Source: Lepidostoma basale
Lineage: Eukaryota; Arthropoda; Insecta; Trichoptera; Lepidostomatidae
Length of the DNA: 64,000 nt
Assembly (NCBI GenBank): GCA_022606425.2
Contig: JAHDVF020001364.1
Location: forward strand, 806,001-870,000
Direction: 5' to 3'
Shown here: positions 1 through 10,440 of the stretch, piece by piece
How the letters are laid out: each line of letters opens with the position of its first letter
How positions within the stretch are numbered: the stretch's first letter is position 1
The notes under the pieces: generated by a model
Told to the model about the DNA's origin: nothing
Database searches by the model: none
What the model saw: only the letters and a program-made list of their open reading frames with translations
Position numbers and translations under genes: made by a program

Positions 1-75
1 TGTAAACACCTCGACTACCATATTCTGTTTAGAAATTTGCATCTTCGTCTTTATTGAGATACAATTAATCCTGGA
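1..75 (-). mobile_element. Element F, terminal fragment
   Basis: This is the rc of the terminal arm seen at 4172, 36913, 38073 and 54483. It ends in GAGATACAA followed by TTAA, as do nearly all other copies. It is cut by the window start. See 36904-37469 for the complete copy. The family has no recognisable coding capacity. Confidence 0.7.
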
Positions 76-415
76 GTGTCCCTTTTGAAAGACCCTGTAC
101 AGCGCGTAGAGATTTTTCTGAGATGCTGTACGCTGTACCTAATGCAGGTATCTGTAGATCTAATGAGGCGGGGAATCTTCCCAGAAATTAATATCAGAGA
201 ATTCTTAATTATTTTCAAAAGCGAATTTTAACGTCTTCAAAGAAGTTAATTAATTTAAATTGGAATTATTTTGTGTACTATTTCCAGGGATTACATTAAA
301 AATATGTTTTTTTTCCTCTCTCTCATTATTTTAATATTCTCAAAGGACTCCCTCTTGAAAAAAAAATATAAAATCCCACCCCAACAGCATTGAAGGTAAT
401 TAAATTTGAAAAAAA
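76..415. other. Intronic AT-rich stretch, nothing recognised
   Basis: I see no ORF, repeat copy or splice-site pair of interest between element F and the first RTE-A copy. Confidence 0.5.
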
Positions 416-905
416 ACTAACTAACTAACTAACCATCACGCCGTCTCCTTGAAGGGGTAGGCAGAAAAAATGGAATGCCACACTTCTCTTTCCTAAGATA
501 TTTCTCTCGCTTCCTCAACATTCATACATCGTGTCATGCACGCGCGTCGATTTCTCTGACTCCTCACATGGCCGACATTCAATATTTGATTTATTTGATC
601 GTGCCACGTTTTCCTCTATTTCTAGTTTCATTTACATCGTTAACATAAAAATTTTATACCATTCTTTCTTCATTCATTCTTTCCATATGTCCAAAACTAT
701 AATTATTTTGTTCATAACACCATCATTTGCACCACAATCACATCTTATATTTTCATTCGACACTTATCATACACAGAGTATCCACACATTCGTCTAAGAG
801 ATCTCATTTCTGATGCATTTATTCTACTTTCATCCTTCTTTTGCCAGTTCCATGCTTAGGTTCCATACATAAGGGTCGGTAGAAGAACACCATTGTGCAC
901 TGCCA
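416..905 (-). mobile_element. RTE-A LINE 3' end, 5'-truncated
   Basis: Read on the minus strand, this ends in a (GTTA)n tail preceded by the conserved GGGGAGACGGCGTGATG block. The degraded frame encodes the C-terminal part of an RTE-type polyprotein: the YGSEAWNW region, the ECGANDGVMNKIMKG block, the GRPRKTWHDQINQIL block and the final QERKVWQS region. Stops and frameshifts make it a dead copy. It corresponds to the last ~490 bp of the better copy at 38792-39555. Confidence 0.8.
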
Positions 906-1140
906 TTTTACTAAAAAAATATATTTTTCGAAAATTTTATGAACATAATTTAAATTTGAATTTGGAACCCCTCAATAAAAACGGTCGTTATAAATTTCGA
1001 ATATCGAAACAAAAAATAATTTAATTTACAAAAAAATAAAAATAAATATGATAATAATACTGTTCGAACATTTGGATTTTATAGAATCGTTAAACTTAAA
1101 AAATAAACTAAAAACTTAAAACCACCCACCATTCATATAC
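906..1140. other. AT-rich intron sequence, nothing recognised
   Basis: A-rich sequence without an ORF or known repeat, between an RTE-A copy and SINE-A. Confidence 0.5.
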
Positions 1141-1361
1141 CACGACCTTCGTGGCCGAGTGGTAAGTGCATTGACTGCCACCCCGAAGGTTCCGGGTTCG
1201 ATTCCCGGCGAGGGCAGTGTGTTTGTCACACTGTATCTGGTCTGGTGTAGAATTCACGTGACAATAAAATGGCAACAGATTAGCTATCTATCACGTGTCA
1301 CGAGAATCACTATGATAGCTATAATATCCTTTACATCTCATCATCATTTGGCTCATCCGTT
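1141..1361 (+). mobile_element. SINE-A (tRNA-derived), near complete
   Basis: A tRNA-like head carries a Pol III A box (TGGCCGAGTGG) and B box (GGTTCGATTCC). A body follows with a CAGTGTG...CACACTG hairpin and the GAATTCACGTGACAATAAAA stretch. The 3' end has a degenerate copy of the CCTTTACATC...TTTGGCTC segment that is shared with the CR1d LINE at 60843. It is not a functional tRNA gene: the anticodon arm does not fold and the same unit recurs about ten times in the window. Confidence 0.8.
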
Positions 1362-1825
1362 ATGCTGGAGAGAGTTCAGAAAAAAATTCTGGGGTATCTC
1401 TACATGAGGGAGTATGGTAGCTATCCGTGGCTCTATCCCACGGCATTTCTTCTGGGAATGCTCGGAACCAATTCTTTACAGCTTCGAAGAGATGGACATC
1501 TAATAACCCATTTCTTCAGATTAATTAGGGGATACTTCGAGAACTCGGCCGTACTGGAGGATGTTGGTCTTTTTGTCCCCGATAGATATCTCCGACAGCG
1601 ACAGCACAGATTGTTTTACCTACCGGCCGCCAGAACCAATCTGCCTCTGGTGACACCGGTGGGAAGAGCAATTAGTCTGCTGAACGCGGTCTCCTTGGAG
1701 ATCGACGTCTTTCATGTTAGTGAAAGTACGTTTAGGGGGCAAATACTTTTGACTTTAGAAAGTATCTTGTCTTCCTAATGTCGAACCATCTCTAATGCGT
1801 TCCTGGTACTTTGTTGTATTTTTAT
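1362..1825 (+). mobile_element. CR1a LINE C-terminus (open frame 1362-1778)
   Basis: The frame encodes the C-terminal ~138 residues typical of CR1/Jockey-group reverse-transcriptase polyproteins: a VQKKILGYLY-like motif, LLGMLGTNSLQLRRD, a HFFRLIRG block, VPDRYLRQRQHRLFYLP, and RTNLPLV...GRAISLLN. It stops at 1776-1778. The 3' UTR is interrupted by a CR1c insertion and resumes at 2450. The start at 1362 is only an in-frame ATG within a 5'-truncated copy, not a native start. Confidence 0.8.
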
Positions 1826-2449
1826 TTATTTATTTATTTATTAAGGGTAACATACAGCGATATCAATAACATATATATAAAAGAAACATTTAGAATAATT
1901 AAAATAAGGCCAATTACATGCTACCACAAATATAAAATATTAGTTAGCAATCAACAAATGATAGTGAGAAACAAGATTGAAGTTAAACTAAGACAAAATA
2001 AGGTAAACATAATATTTAAGAGTTAAAATACTTATAGTACTGGAAATAAAAAATAAAATTAAGATAAAATAAAATAAAAAGTAATATACGAGTACAAGTA
2101 TTATAATATCATGTTACATCGTGGTCACATCCGCGCCGAAATGTTGCTCCGATCACTTTTTTAAAATTTCGCTCGCTCAAATGAAAGACGTCAATGTCTC
2201 CAAAATGCTTGTTGTAGATATCACAGATTCGATACAGTGCCGCGCTCAGAGCGTAGTTTGTGCGATAAACAGGAAGGTGCAAAACTTGGCTCGCGGTGTG
2301 TCTCGTGCGAGACATGGGGGTATTGAGTGACAATTTGCTGAGAAGTTCAGAATTGTCAATTTTAAAGTGAATTATTTTATGGAGTAACATCATATCATAA
2401 AGAGTACGTCTATTTTCAAGAGAGTCCAAGGAGTGAAAAATTAGGGCAG
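1826..2449 (-). mobile_element. CR1c LINE 3' end inserted in CR1a
   Basis: This is a minus-strand CR1/Jockey-group 3' end with an (AAAT)n tail at 1826-1845 and a decayed C-terminal frame at 2429-2109 (LLSKLSLNTPMSRTRH, YRTNYALSAALYRICDIYN). It is flanked by an 8-bp direct repeat ATTTTTAT (1818-1825 and 2450-2457), so it inserted into the 3' UTR of the CR1a copy. A second copy lies at 36425-36903/37470-37560. Confidence 0.8.
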
Positions 2450-2548
2450 ATTTTTATGATATTTTACCTGTACTTAAAAGATGCCTTAAACATTTTCCTG
2501 TTTGTAATGTCTATTGAGTTAATAAACTGATTTGATTTGATTTGACAA
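2450..2548 (+). mobile_element. CR1a LINE 3' UTR remainder
   Basis: This continues the copy broken at 1825: TTTTACCTGTACT..., GAGTTAATAAACTGA, then a (TTTGA)n tail. The same tail ends the copies at 28267, 48466 and 50606. A short (GAA)n-rich piece follows to about 2572. Confidence 0.75.
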
Positions 2549-2574
2549 TAAAGGAAGAAGAAGAAGAAGATATA

Positions 2575-2582
2575 TACGAGTA
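2575..2582 (+). other. TACGAGTA octamer (putative transposon footprint)
   Basis: One of 14 exact TACGAGTA/TACTCGTA sites. See 6427-6434 for the informative copy. Confidence 0.35.
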
Positions 2583-2650
2583 TGTATATATATTTTTTAT
2601 AACAATGAACTTCTACCACGAAATTTCAAATAACAACATTATTTTTTTAC

Positions 2651-2787
2651 CTTTTTGTCGTTTTTAAACCAGGTGAGTGTAGCGAGCGGATTCCCTCCAG
2701 TCGAGATGCAGAGCATCTTCTGGACCGTCCCAGCCGCGAGGATGCTTCCAGGTACATAGCCGGTGATGATAGGGCTCGATGGAGCAT
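2651..2787 (-). CDS. Ig-superfamily adhesion gene (nephrin-like), exon v: first half of an Ig domain
   Basis: Internal exon of a cell-surface adhesion protein. It has a pyrimidine-rich TTCCTTTTCAG acceptor ending at 2788 and a GTAAAA donor at 2650-2645. Length is 137 nt: 2 nt completing a codon, then 45 codons, ending in phase 0. It encodes the front half of an Ig domain: APSSPIITGYVPG, Cys in KMLCISTGGNP, Trp in LTWFKNDKK. The TAT codon is created by joining T from exon iv with AT here, giving NVLY-APSS, so the phases agree across the 7.3 kb intron. The Gly-Gly-Asn-Pro motif before the Ig Trp is typical of nephrin/Sns/Hibris-type domains. The second half, with the other Cys, lies beyond the window. 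Family assignment is from recognition only; another multi-Ig adhesion family remains possible. Confidence 0.85.
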
Positions 2788-4171
2788 CTGAAAAGGAAGA
2801 AAATATCAATGAAAGTTAAAATTGTCACACTCATTTACACACCGAGTATACGAGATCCCAAAGAATGCCAAATACGTGCGGTTCCCTCCATGTCTCGGAA
2901 CGTACTGACGCCGCGCGGCGCATTTGTCTCGGCAACCAATCAAATTGTAAAAACTATCACCGCAATCATACAACGATATGAGATCTTCAATTTGAGAATG
3001 AACTCTACTGTACTCGGTTCTGTACCTCGGTTTAGAACCAACTGGCCCCCACTCAAGGCCATTCTCTGTCACTGTCCCTTAGTCTCCACCCAAGACCTAG
3101 ACCCCTGTCCAAGGCCACTCCCGACTCCTCCAAACTCCTCCTCAGGTCCAAATGTTGGATTCAACACATCATTCAAGAAGCCCTCCTCTCACCATCCAAC
3201 AATATCCAACCTGGACCCAATTTTTTTTATTTAATTGACGTGGACCCCTTCCAAGTCGGAATCGTCCCCTGGGGGTCGATACAGATCATTTTTGTGAATC
3301 ACTGGTCTAAGATAAATTTTTACTGCATTTATTATATTATACTTTCGGCATGATGCTTAGTTTGTTTAACCCTCCCTTCCCTGTGATGGGTATCTTCTAT
3401 TGATTAAAAAAATAATATTAATAATTATCAAAATTTATCGGGTACGTCGGCGGTATTTAGTGAACATCGGAAACAAAATTCGTAGCGCTGAGTGTACGAC
3501 ACTATATTCGCATCTCACTCTTGCATACTTCACTGTGGAAGCGCGAGGACCTCAATATTCTTACTGCCCGGCAGTAGCTCTCGGGCTTGCAACCAGAGTG
3601 GACCTATGCCCGTCCCGTGAGCGTTGCCAGGTGTTTTTTTTAAATGTTTTTAGCAAATAAATTTCAATTATTATAATTTTTTACTTCAATTATAACTAAT
3701 TAAGAGAATTAGCTATGAATGTTATTATTTTTCCGATTTAAAATAGCTAATTTTTGATTGGGTACTGACTACCCAAAACAGGAACGCGCGTTTTTATTTT
3801 AGCACCGTAAGCGAAAGGTTAAGAAAGATTGGTGATGTTTTAAAAGGGCAGGACTTCTACGCATAACCTTTTGAACGTACCTCTAAACTTCAAGAAGATT
3901 TTTTTCTAACTCAATGTTTTCTACACTTGGCGCCCAGATAATTGAATAATAGTATTTCGAGAAAAATTCATCCAACAATTTTTTCGCTACCATTTTGTCA
4001 ATTTCAGCAAAATATTATTTTTTCCTGGGAAATTAAAATACTCGTAAGATTTTTCGTTTCAATTCAGGTTTTATTTCATTATAATTAAATAATATTGTGT
4101 ATATTTTAACATAAATTTTTACTTGTATACGTCATGGGAAATTTTAAAACGAATCAAAAATATTTTAAGAA
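2788..4171. other. Intron iv (distal part): unidentified sequence
   Basis: Between 2790 and 3240 there is a C-rich stretch with overlapping open frames on both strands but no recognised family. 3240-3660 contains a short frame (3400-3660) without recognisable motifs. 3660-4171 is AT-rich. A TACTCGTA octamer lies at 4039-4046. I see no splice-bounded exon here. Confidence 0.45.
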
Positions 4172-4347
4172 TTAATTGTATCTCAATAGAGACGAAGATG
4201 CAAATTGGAAACAGAATATGGTTCTTCAAGGTGTTTACAGGACTTATGACCTGTCATTGGTTGGGTTAAGCGCACGCTTTATGTAATACAACATTTCCCA
4301 TTCCGGCCTTCTTACGACCACCACGTCTGACAATTTTTTGGAAGATG
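4172..4347 (+). mobile_element. Element F, left-arm fragment
   Basis: It begins TTAA-TTGTATCTC and runs through the conserved AGGACTTATGACCTGTC and AAGCGCACGCTTTATGTAA blocks to TTTTTGGAAG. There it is cut by an RTE-D copy. The right arm and tail are missing. Confidence 0.7.
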
Positions 4348-4359
4348 TATATATGCTAC

Positions 4360-4613
4360 ATATAAAATGTGAGGCTGAAGATATTATAAGATGGAGTAGA
4401 CAGCAAAGGAGGGACTGTTACGGTCATGTCCAAAGAATGGACACGACTAGACTTCCCTATATTGACTACATAATCAGCCTCACGGGACTCGTTCTCGTAG
4501 AAGACCTCTTAAAAGATGGAAGAACAGCTGGGAATCCACCTCACAGGAGGAGCAACCCTCTGGAGAACAGACCACATAGGTCTACAGCAAGGAAGAAGAA
4601 GAACAACATTTTT
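4360..4613 (+). mobile_element. RTE-D LINE 3' end
   Basis: A degenerate frame contains EAEDIIRWSRQ, GHVQRMDTTRLPYI, then a frameshifted PPKRWKDSW equivalent. It ends in a (GAA)n-type tail at 4592-4605. Cleaner homologues are at 21870-22165 and 29325-29645. It interrupts element F. Confidence 0.7.
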
Positions 4614-4879
4614 ATAAATAATTTACAAAGATAATAAAATATCCATAATTCGTATAAAGCAATGAATTTTCAACGACTCCACAATGACGAAGTCACGAAT
4701 CCACAACTTACAACGCACATCAATTTGCAATTTTTTTAAATATTATATATTAATTACGATTAATAAACAACGATATAGTAACAAATTTATAACGATAGTA
4801 AAATCTACATAAAAAACGTATATTAAAACAAATCTACAAATGATAATTAATATTTTTGTATCAAATCACAATAAATTCA

Positions 4880-5325
4880 TTTACTTTCAACGAATCTAAA
4901 CAAATTTTCAACCAACGAACTTACAACGAATTATCAATGAAATAACAACGAACTATCGATGAAATTACAACGAAATTCCAACGAATTATAAATGAAATAA
5001 CAACGATCTACCAATGAAATTACAACGAATTACCAATGAAATTACGACGTATTATCAATGATCTTACAACGAATTACCAATGAAATAACAACGAACTATC
5101 AATGAAATTACAACGAGTTATGAACGAAATTCCAACGAATTATAAATTAAATTACAACGATCTACCAATGAAATTACAACGAATTACCAATGAAATGACG
5201 ACGTATTATCAATGATCTTATAACGAATTATCAATGAATTTACAACGAATAACCAATGAAATAACAACGAAATATCAATGAGATAACAACGAACCATCAA
5301 TGAAATGACAACGGATTCACCATTA
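4880..5325. repeat. Degenerate ~22-bp tandem array
   Basis: About 20 diverged units of a 22-nt motif (AATGAAATTACAACGAATTACC-like, alternating ACGAA/ACGAAC and CAATGAAA) run through this stretch. Units differ by substitutions and short indels, so the array is old. It has no coding meaning; the minus-strand frame at 5184-5417 is just its translation. Confidence 0.75.
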
Positions 5326-5619
5326 TAATTCGTTATTCCCGACCGAATTCCACGGAATTTACAGGGAAGATCCGAGTATGTACTCTTCCAGGGGCCTCGA
5401 CATAACAAGTCTCCCATAACTCCCCCGTCAGGATTTTATTTTTCTGCTCCATTAATTAGACAAGCCATAAAAATCTAATCAAATCGGGGCTTGTAGGGCC
5501 GCGGAGATACGTCAGTGGGGGCGCGAGAAGAATTTACAAAAAAATATATATATATTATTTTTTTTGATATCTGGGTGTGGACTTGTGTGGGAAAACGGAT
5601 CTACCGTGTAAATGACAAA

Positions 5620-5670
5620 AATAATTAATAAGAATGAAAACGTATGTTTTCAAAAAGTTTTATTATAAAA
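5620..5670 (+). repeat. Short repeat J (AATTAATA-GAATGAAAA)
   Basis: AATTAATAAGAATGAAAACG plus GTTTTATT is also seen near 21253, 39546, 39890, 55275 and 58783. It usually sits next to an RTE-A tail. Identity is unknown; it may be a preferred insertion context. Confidence 0.4.
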
Positions 5671-6126
5671 CTAACTAACTAACCATCACGCCGTCTCCCC
5701 GAAGGGGTAGGCAGAAAGAATGGACTGCCACACTTTTCTTTCCTGACATATTTCTCAATTCGCTTCCTCAACATTCATACATCGTGTCATGCACGCGCGT
5801 CGATTTCTCTGACTCCTCACATGGCCGACATTCAATTTTTGATTTATTTGATCGTGCCACGTTTTCCTCGGTCTTCCTCTATTTCTGATTCCATTTACAT
5901 CATTAACATATAATTAAAACCAAAACCTAAACCATTTTGACGATCCTTTCATTATTTTGTTCATGACACCATCATTCGCACCGCATTCACTTATTATATT
6001 TTCATTCGACACTCTATCATACACAGAGTATCACACATTCGTCTAAGAGATCTCATTTCTACTGCATTTATTCTACTTTCATCCTTCTTTGGCCAGTTCC
6101 ATGCTTCGCTTCCATACATAAGGGTC
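5671..6126 (-). mobile_element. RTE-A LINE 3' end
   Basis: Minus-strand (GTTA)n tail, conserved GGGGAGACGGCGTGATG block and decayed C-terminal frame up to the YGSEAWNW-equivalent region. It abuts an RTE-C segment at 6127. Confidence 0.75.
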
Positions 6127-6280
6127 CAAACTATCTCAGGGATCCTATTTTAATTTTATCCATGATGCAGTCATCTATCTGCTTTACATTTCTCTCTTAT
6201 TTCATTGTTCGGTATTATATCATACAACGTTTTCCCGCACATTCTTCTAAGTGGTCTCATTTCTACGTCGCAGTTATATT
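6127..6280 (-). mobile_element. RTE-C-like LINE segment
   Basis: The junction sequence (ATCTCAGGGATCC, CATGATGCAGTCATCT) is also present at 51330-51373 in a complete RTE-C insertion, so this is the same subfamily continuing upstream. The frame is decayed. Confidence 0.5.
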
Positions 6281-6770
6281 TCCACCTGGGTGTTTATTTT
6301 TTCAACTGATTCGTGGTCGAATACAAAACTCTGATATTTTGAATGACTTGACTTTGTTTGTCCCCGACAATTATCTGCGACAAAGGCAACATAAATTATT
6401 TCACCTGCCACTGTGTAGAACCAATCTACGAGTACCTAAGGTAATGCCCGTGGGCAGAGCAATAATTCTATTAAACCGCATCTCTTCGGATGTGGACATC
6501 TTCCACGATAGTGAGGCTACCCTCAGAAAACATCCATCTCTTAAATAATGTGTTGTTCTTCTTATTGTTTCTAATTACTTCATTGGTCTAAATTTTTTTA
6601 ATTGTCTCGTGTTTTTTTGTGTGTCTATTGTTTAAATTGTAATTTTAAAATTTCACAATTGTGTATTCTGTTTAAAATAGTTTTTTTTTCTTGTTTTTGT
6701 ATTCTACCTGTATGGTCATAAGCGCTCTGGTTATATACTGTAATGTTTATGATTAAAAAAAAATTGATTG
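6281..6770 (+). mobile_element. CR1b LINE 3' end
   Basis: The frame ending at 6546-6548 has FFQLIRGRIQNSDILNDLTL, VPDNYLRQRQHKLFHLP and VMPVGRAIILLNRISSDVDI, typical of the CR1/Jockey C-terminus. Other copies are at 42030-42900, 43086-43690 and 47241-47815. Relative to those copies it has a 6-bp insertion at 6427-6434. Confidence 0.75.
6427..6434 (+). other. TA-CGAG-TA insertion inside a CR1b copy
   Basis: Three sister copies read AATCTACCTAAGG at this place (42229, 47461, and the rc at 43431). This copy reads AATCTACGAGTACCTAAGG. The difference is exactly TA duplicated around CGAG, the pattern left when a TA-targeting transposon with a CGAG end is excised. Confidence 0.55.
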
Positions 6771-7039
6771 AAGGTGAATTTATTAAAACAATAAATTAAT
6801 GAAAAAGCATAAAAAAGTGACGGGACGCCACTGGACGCTTCCCTCGTCAGTATTTATATTAAAAGTGAAATTTCTCCTTTGTTGCCGAGATAATTTAATG
6901 TTAGAAAACTTTTTTTGCCTAATTCAGTTGTGCGCCATTGATTTTTGTTGCTTTCGCTAACTTTTTTGGCTATTCTAGGTAATTTTCCTTCGCCTCTAGG
7001 ATGCTGGCAACGCTAGCGTTTTTATCTCATTATAAATTA

Positions 7040-7915
7040 AACTCGAAAGAATGTTCAAAGAACCATAAGATGTAAGTCTAAACTATTTTTAGAAAAATAA
7101 TAATAATCAAGAAAAACTATAATACATAAAAACTTATAAAATGTCAGGTAAACAAAATCTCGAAAAGCTAAGATTAATCCCAAATTAAAAGCGTGCCAAT
7201 CTTGAATTCCAGAAGTAGAAGAAAACTAAAACTTATAAAATGTCAAATAGGTAATTAAAATCCCGAATAGTACAGACAAATCTCAAATAAAAAGGTCCAA
7301 ATGTCGAATAGGCCTACAAAATTCCGAATAGCATAGCTAAATCCCAAATTTAAATTGTCCAAATCTTGAATTCCAAAAACATTGTAGTATTTAAAAACTT
7401 TAAAATGTCTAACTAACTAACTAACCATCACGCCGTCTCCCCGAAGGGGTAGACAGAAAGAATTAACTGCCACACTTTTCTTTCCTGACATATTTCTCTA
7501 GATTCCTCAACATTCATACATCGTGTCATGCACGCGCGTCGATTTCTCCTCACATGGCCGACATTCAATATTTGATTACATTTACAGTACATTTTAAAAC
7601 TAATAAAAAGTTCAACAGGTAATTAAAATCCCGATTAGCACAGCTAAATCCCAAAATTAAAAATATCCCAATATTAAATTCTAAAAATTATTTTATTTAT
7701 AAAAGTTTAAATTGTCGAATAGGCAATCAAAATCCCAAATAGCACGGCAAAATCACAAATTAAAACTGTCCAAAACTCGAGTTCCAAATAACTTTTGTAT
7801 TCAAAAATGTTTAAAATATCGAATAGGTAATCAAAATATCGAATAGGTAATCAAAATTACGAATAGCACAGGCAAATTCGGGATTTGGATTACAAGTGTC
7901 CAAATCTTAAGTTCA
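7040..7915. repeat. Degenerate ~115-bp tandem array
   Basis: Recurring modules (AAAATCCCGAATAGCACAGC, AAATCCCAAATTAAAA, TGTCCAAATCTTGAATTCCA, TTTAAAATGTCGAATAGG) appear in the same order five to six times. An RTE-A copy at 7410-7590 splits the array. Confidence 0.65.
7410..7590 (-). mobile_element. RTE-A LINE, short 3' copy in the 115-bp array
   Basis: (GTTA)n tail and the last ~170 bp of RTE-A on the minus strand, sitting between array units. Confidence 0.7.
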
Positions 7916-8769
7916 TATATGATTGATCTCGAAGTTCATATATGATTGGTCTCTTAACCCTTAGGACACTGGGCGAATTTTCAATAACTGTCCTCCTGGA
8001 ACGGCGTAAATTTTGACATTCCGAACGCTCTCATACAATCATTAATTAGGAGTAAAATAAGACTTTCAACGAAAAAATATAAATGCCAAATGAACTATTA
8101 ACTTATAATCTATCTTTATAAATAATAAAAGATGTACTTTCAGTACTTAAACAAGTTTTTTTAAGTGTTTTTATCTAAAAAAATACCATATTACGCAGCA
8201 TCCACAAAAAGAAACACTCATATCTAATCAACGATATGGATTATCGTAAAAATTCTTTCACAAGACCCGAGAACGTACTTCTCACTAAAATAATGAGTCC
8301 TTTGAATATCATGTTACTATTTCGGTAATTAATTATAGAATTTTTAAATAAACACTACGAAATTATTGCCGCGCACACACACACTATCGCAGCCGCGCTG
8401 TGTAAACATACGAGTAGGTGACCACACGTTGTTCGTGTTTGGACTTGTTTCGGGCGGGCGCGGGCGTTGTGATATACTCTCGTATACGTAAAATTCCAAG
8501 AACAACGATTTTTTTTGTATTAGGAGTCAAGGGAATATTACGCAAGAAATGTCATCCGGTTAGTCTTAATGTTTTTTTTCGTTTTTTACAATTTCAACCA
8601 AGAAATTTCAAATAATAAAAAAATATTTTTTTAAGAAAAATCTTTCAATCTCACCATTATCAATTGGTAAAATTTAAATTATTGAAATAACACTGTCATC
8701 AATTTTTAATAAATTAAAACAATAATTTTTCCACTTCTTACTATATTTATCTCGACATGTTTGGATGGT
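7916..8769. other. Intron sequence, no gene recognised
   Basis: AT-rich, with a short CA-rich and CG-containing stretch at 8370-8470 and one TACGAGTA octamer at 8409-8416. The open frame 8418-8615 has no recognisable motif. Confidence 0.45.
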
Positions 8770-8960
8770 TTTATACCTATATATAACCTTCGAAACATAT
8801 CGATATAATTATATAATTTTTCATACCGTTTATAATTTTTTCCAATGAATTCTTTGAAACATATCGAAAAAAAATTAACCAACAAAAATATTTTTTTAAT
8901 TCATAAAAAATCGTCTTGGATGGAATGGAAATCCAAAACGTTAATGCTTAAATTTTTTTT
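8770..8960 (+). mobile_element. Penelope-like relic (family 4)
   Basis: It contains two degenerate CGAAACATATCGA-type motifs (8801, 8865) and a 3' part (AATTCATAAAAA...TTAATGCTTAAATTT) that matches 13600-13680. In the 13.5 kb copy the motif is CGAAACATGTCGA preceded by TGATGAAGG, the wording of a hammerhead core. No coding sequence. Confidence 0.45.
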
Positions 8961-9374
8961 AAATTAACACAATCGTAGTTATAAATACCAAAACTGTCAG
9001 ATTACACATATTTTCAAATCACATCCTTTCAAGCAATACATTACAAACTTTACCATTTAGAAGAATCTAAACAGTTTCTTGCTCTCGGTTCTCGTCCATA
9101 ACATATGGGCACCCTAAAGATAACGAAAACATTGAAATCTGACTCGTACCGCCATACACTCAAGCCCGCGCGTGACTGTGTTAGTATTCCAGTTCAGCCC
9201 GTACGATTTACATCTGACAAAAAATATTTATTTAAATTAAACCCTGAGTATAAAGAAAAATCTGTGAATGCCAACATGAAGCCAAGACCATACTTGATGA
9301 AATGACATTTTTACTTTTGTTTTAAACTAACTGGTAGAGATGTTACATGATGACAAAACCAAGTACAGATCTAA

Positions 9375-9433
9375 CACTGCAATTGCAGTGTAAAGGACCG
9401 CGGGCACGCTTTTTCGCCACTGCAAATGCAGTG
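9375..9433. repeat. Paired palindromes CACTGCA-ATTGCAGTG
   Basis: CACTGCAATTGCAGTG (9375-9390) is a perfect 16-bp palindrome. CACTGCAAATGCAGTG (9418-9433) is the same with one mismatch. They sit 43 bp apart and flank a GC-rich segment. Function is unknown. Confidence 0.55.
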
Positions 9434-9574
9434 TATAGGATTCTAAGAGTTAACGATGGTCCTAAAAAGGACTTCATCTCATTTATGCCAATATAGAGGA
9501 AGATTCGACGGACTAATCAAAAAAAATGTATTACATATTAACAGTTTATTTGATAGTTTTATTAAAATGAGAAC

Positions 9575-9640
9575 CTCCTTAACAATGATAATCTAAATCT
9601 GAAACTCCGACAAATAATCATTAAATGCAATATATGGTAT
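9575..9640 (-). repeat. Isolated unit of the 143-bp satellite
   Basis: The rc reads ATTTGTCGGAGTTTCAG..TTTAGATTATC and ends in the CCATATATTGCATTTAATG module. The same modules make up the array at 29763-30478. Confidence 0.6.
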
Positions 9641-10035
9641 GTTTTACTATTATATATTACTGTGAAACTTGGACTGTGAAAGTGAATATAATGAACCGGT
9701 TGGAGGCGTTTGAGATGTGGATATACCGCAAAATGCCCCGTATACAGTGGACCGATAGGGTCAGTAATGCAGACGTACTACAGTTAGCCAAAGCCAATAG
9801 AGAGCTGTTGTCGAGTGTAAAGGTTAGAAAGGTCTCATATTTAGGTCATGTGTTAAGGAAGAAAAACACTACCGCCTTCAGCTGATAATCATGGGTAAGA
9901 TAGAGGGGCGGCGAGGAGTTGGCAGTAAGCAGTTGTTCTGGCTGTGGAATATAAGGAGATTGGACAGGAAACAGTAGAGTTGAGAACCTATTCCAAGAAG
10001 CATAAGACAGAGATGCTTTCGCTTCAGTGAGCTAC
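9640..10035 (+). mobile_element. RTE-E LINE C-terminal fragment
   Basis: The frame has YYCETWTVKVNIMNRLEAFE, MWIYRKMPRIQWTDRVSNAD, VKVRKVSYLGHVLR and then, frameshifted, the GRRGVGSKQLFWLWNIR region. This is the typical RTE-like C-terminal region downstream of the reverse transcriptase. Homologues are at 48467-48645 (minus) and 50860-52015. Confidence 0.7.
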
Positions 10036-10089
10036 AATTTTGGGGGGATTTGACACGTGGGGTTTTAAATATGTATTGGGTGTACTTAC

Positions 10090-10221
10090 ACAGAACGTTG
10101 ATGGTGTGTGTGGAGACCACGTTTTCCGTCAATTGCATGTTGAGACCGTGACACATGACCACGATGGAGCGCCTGTTTGCCTCCACGTTGACCGTTATGT
10201 TGGAGGTCGTGATGTCGCCAC
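10090..10221 (-). CDS. Ig-superfamily adhesion gene (nephrin-like), exon iv: second half of an Ig domain
   Basis: 132-nt internal exon between a CTCTAG acceptor (10223-10222 = AG) and a GTAAGT donor starting at 10089. It begins with GT, which completes a Gly codon with the last G of exon iii, and ends with a lone T (phase 1). It encodes GDITTSNITVNVEANRRS, the second Ig cysteine in VVMCHGLN, and MQLTENVVSTHTINVL. An N-glycosylation sequon (NIT) is present. It completes the Ig domain begun in exon iii. The strand ending in an aliphatic-Tyr link to the next domain is typical of tandem Ig modules. A 1.2 kb intron separates it from exon iii and 7.3 kb from exon v. Confidence 0.88.
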
Positions 10222-10269
10222 CTAGAGTAAAAAAAGCGTCAGAATACATCATATAGAAGAACCACCTAA

Positions 10270-10440
10270 TAATTGCATAGCATCTAATGAAATCTAATGT
10301 TTCTCGCTCTTTTTATAAATCTATTATGTATTACTTATTATTGTGTATCTCTAACTTGTATCTTTAGTGTATTGGAAAAAAAATCTGTAATGCTTTAGAT
10401 ATGTTTGAAATAAATAAATGAAATTAAATTAAATCTTTTG
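10270..10440 (+). mobile_element. LINE 3' UTR fragment (CR1-like, AAAT tail)
   Basis: It contains GTTTCTCGCTCTTTTTATAA, GTATCTTTAGTGTATTGG and TGCTTTAGATATGTTTGAAA before an A/T-rich tail. The same sequence in reverse lies inside SINE-A at 14475-14640. Confidence 0.6.

Noticed and set aside
416..480. CRISPR-like or telomere-like CTAACTAACTAAC runs seen all over the window
   Set aside because: They are always the (GTTA)n tails of RTE LINE or element b copies, in the expected orientation; not TTAGG telomere repeats and no spacers.
1141..1230. Apparent tRNA gene with intact A and B boxes (also at 13190, 14770, 22900, 31800)
   Set aside because: The same unit plus a constant body recurs many times and the anticodon arm does not fold, so these are SINE-A heads.
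2806..3234. Overlapping frames on both strands near exon v
   Set aside because: No splice sites or recognised motif; continues from exon v's intron.
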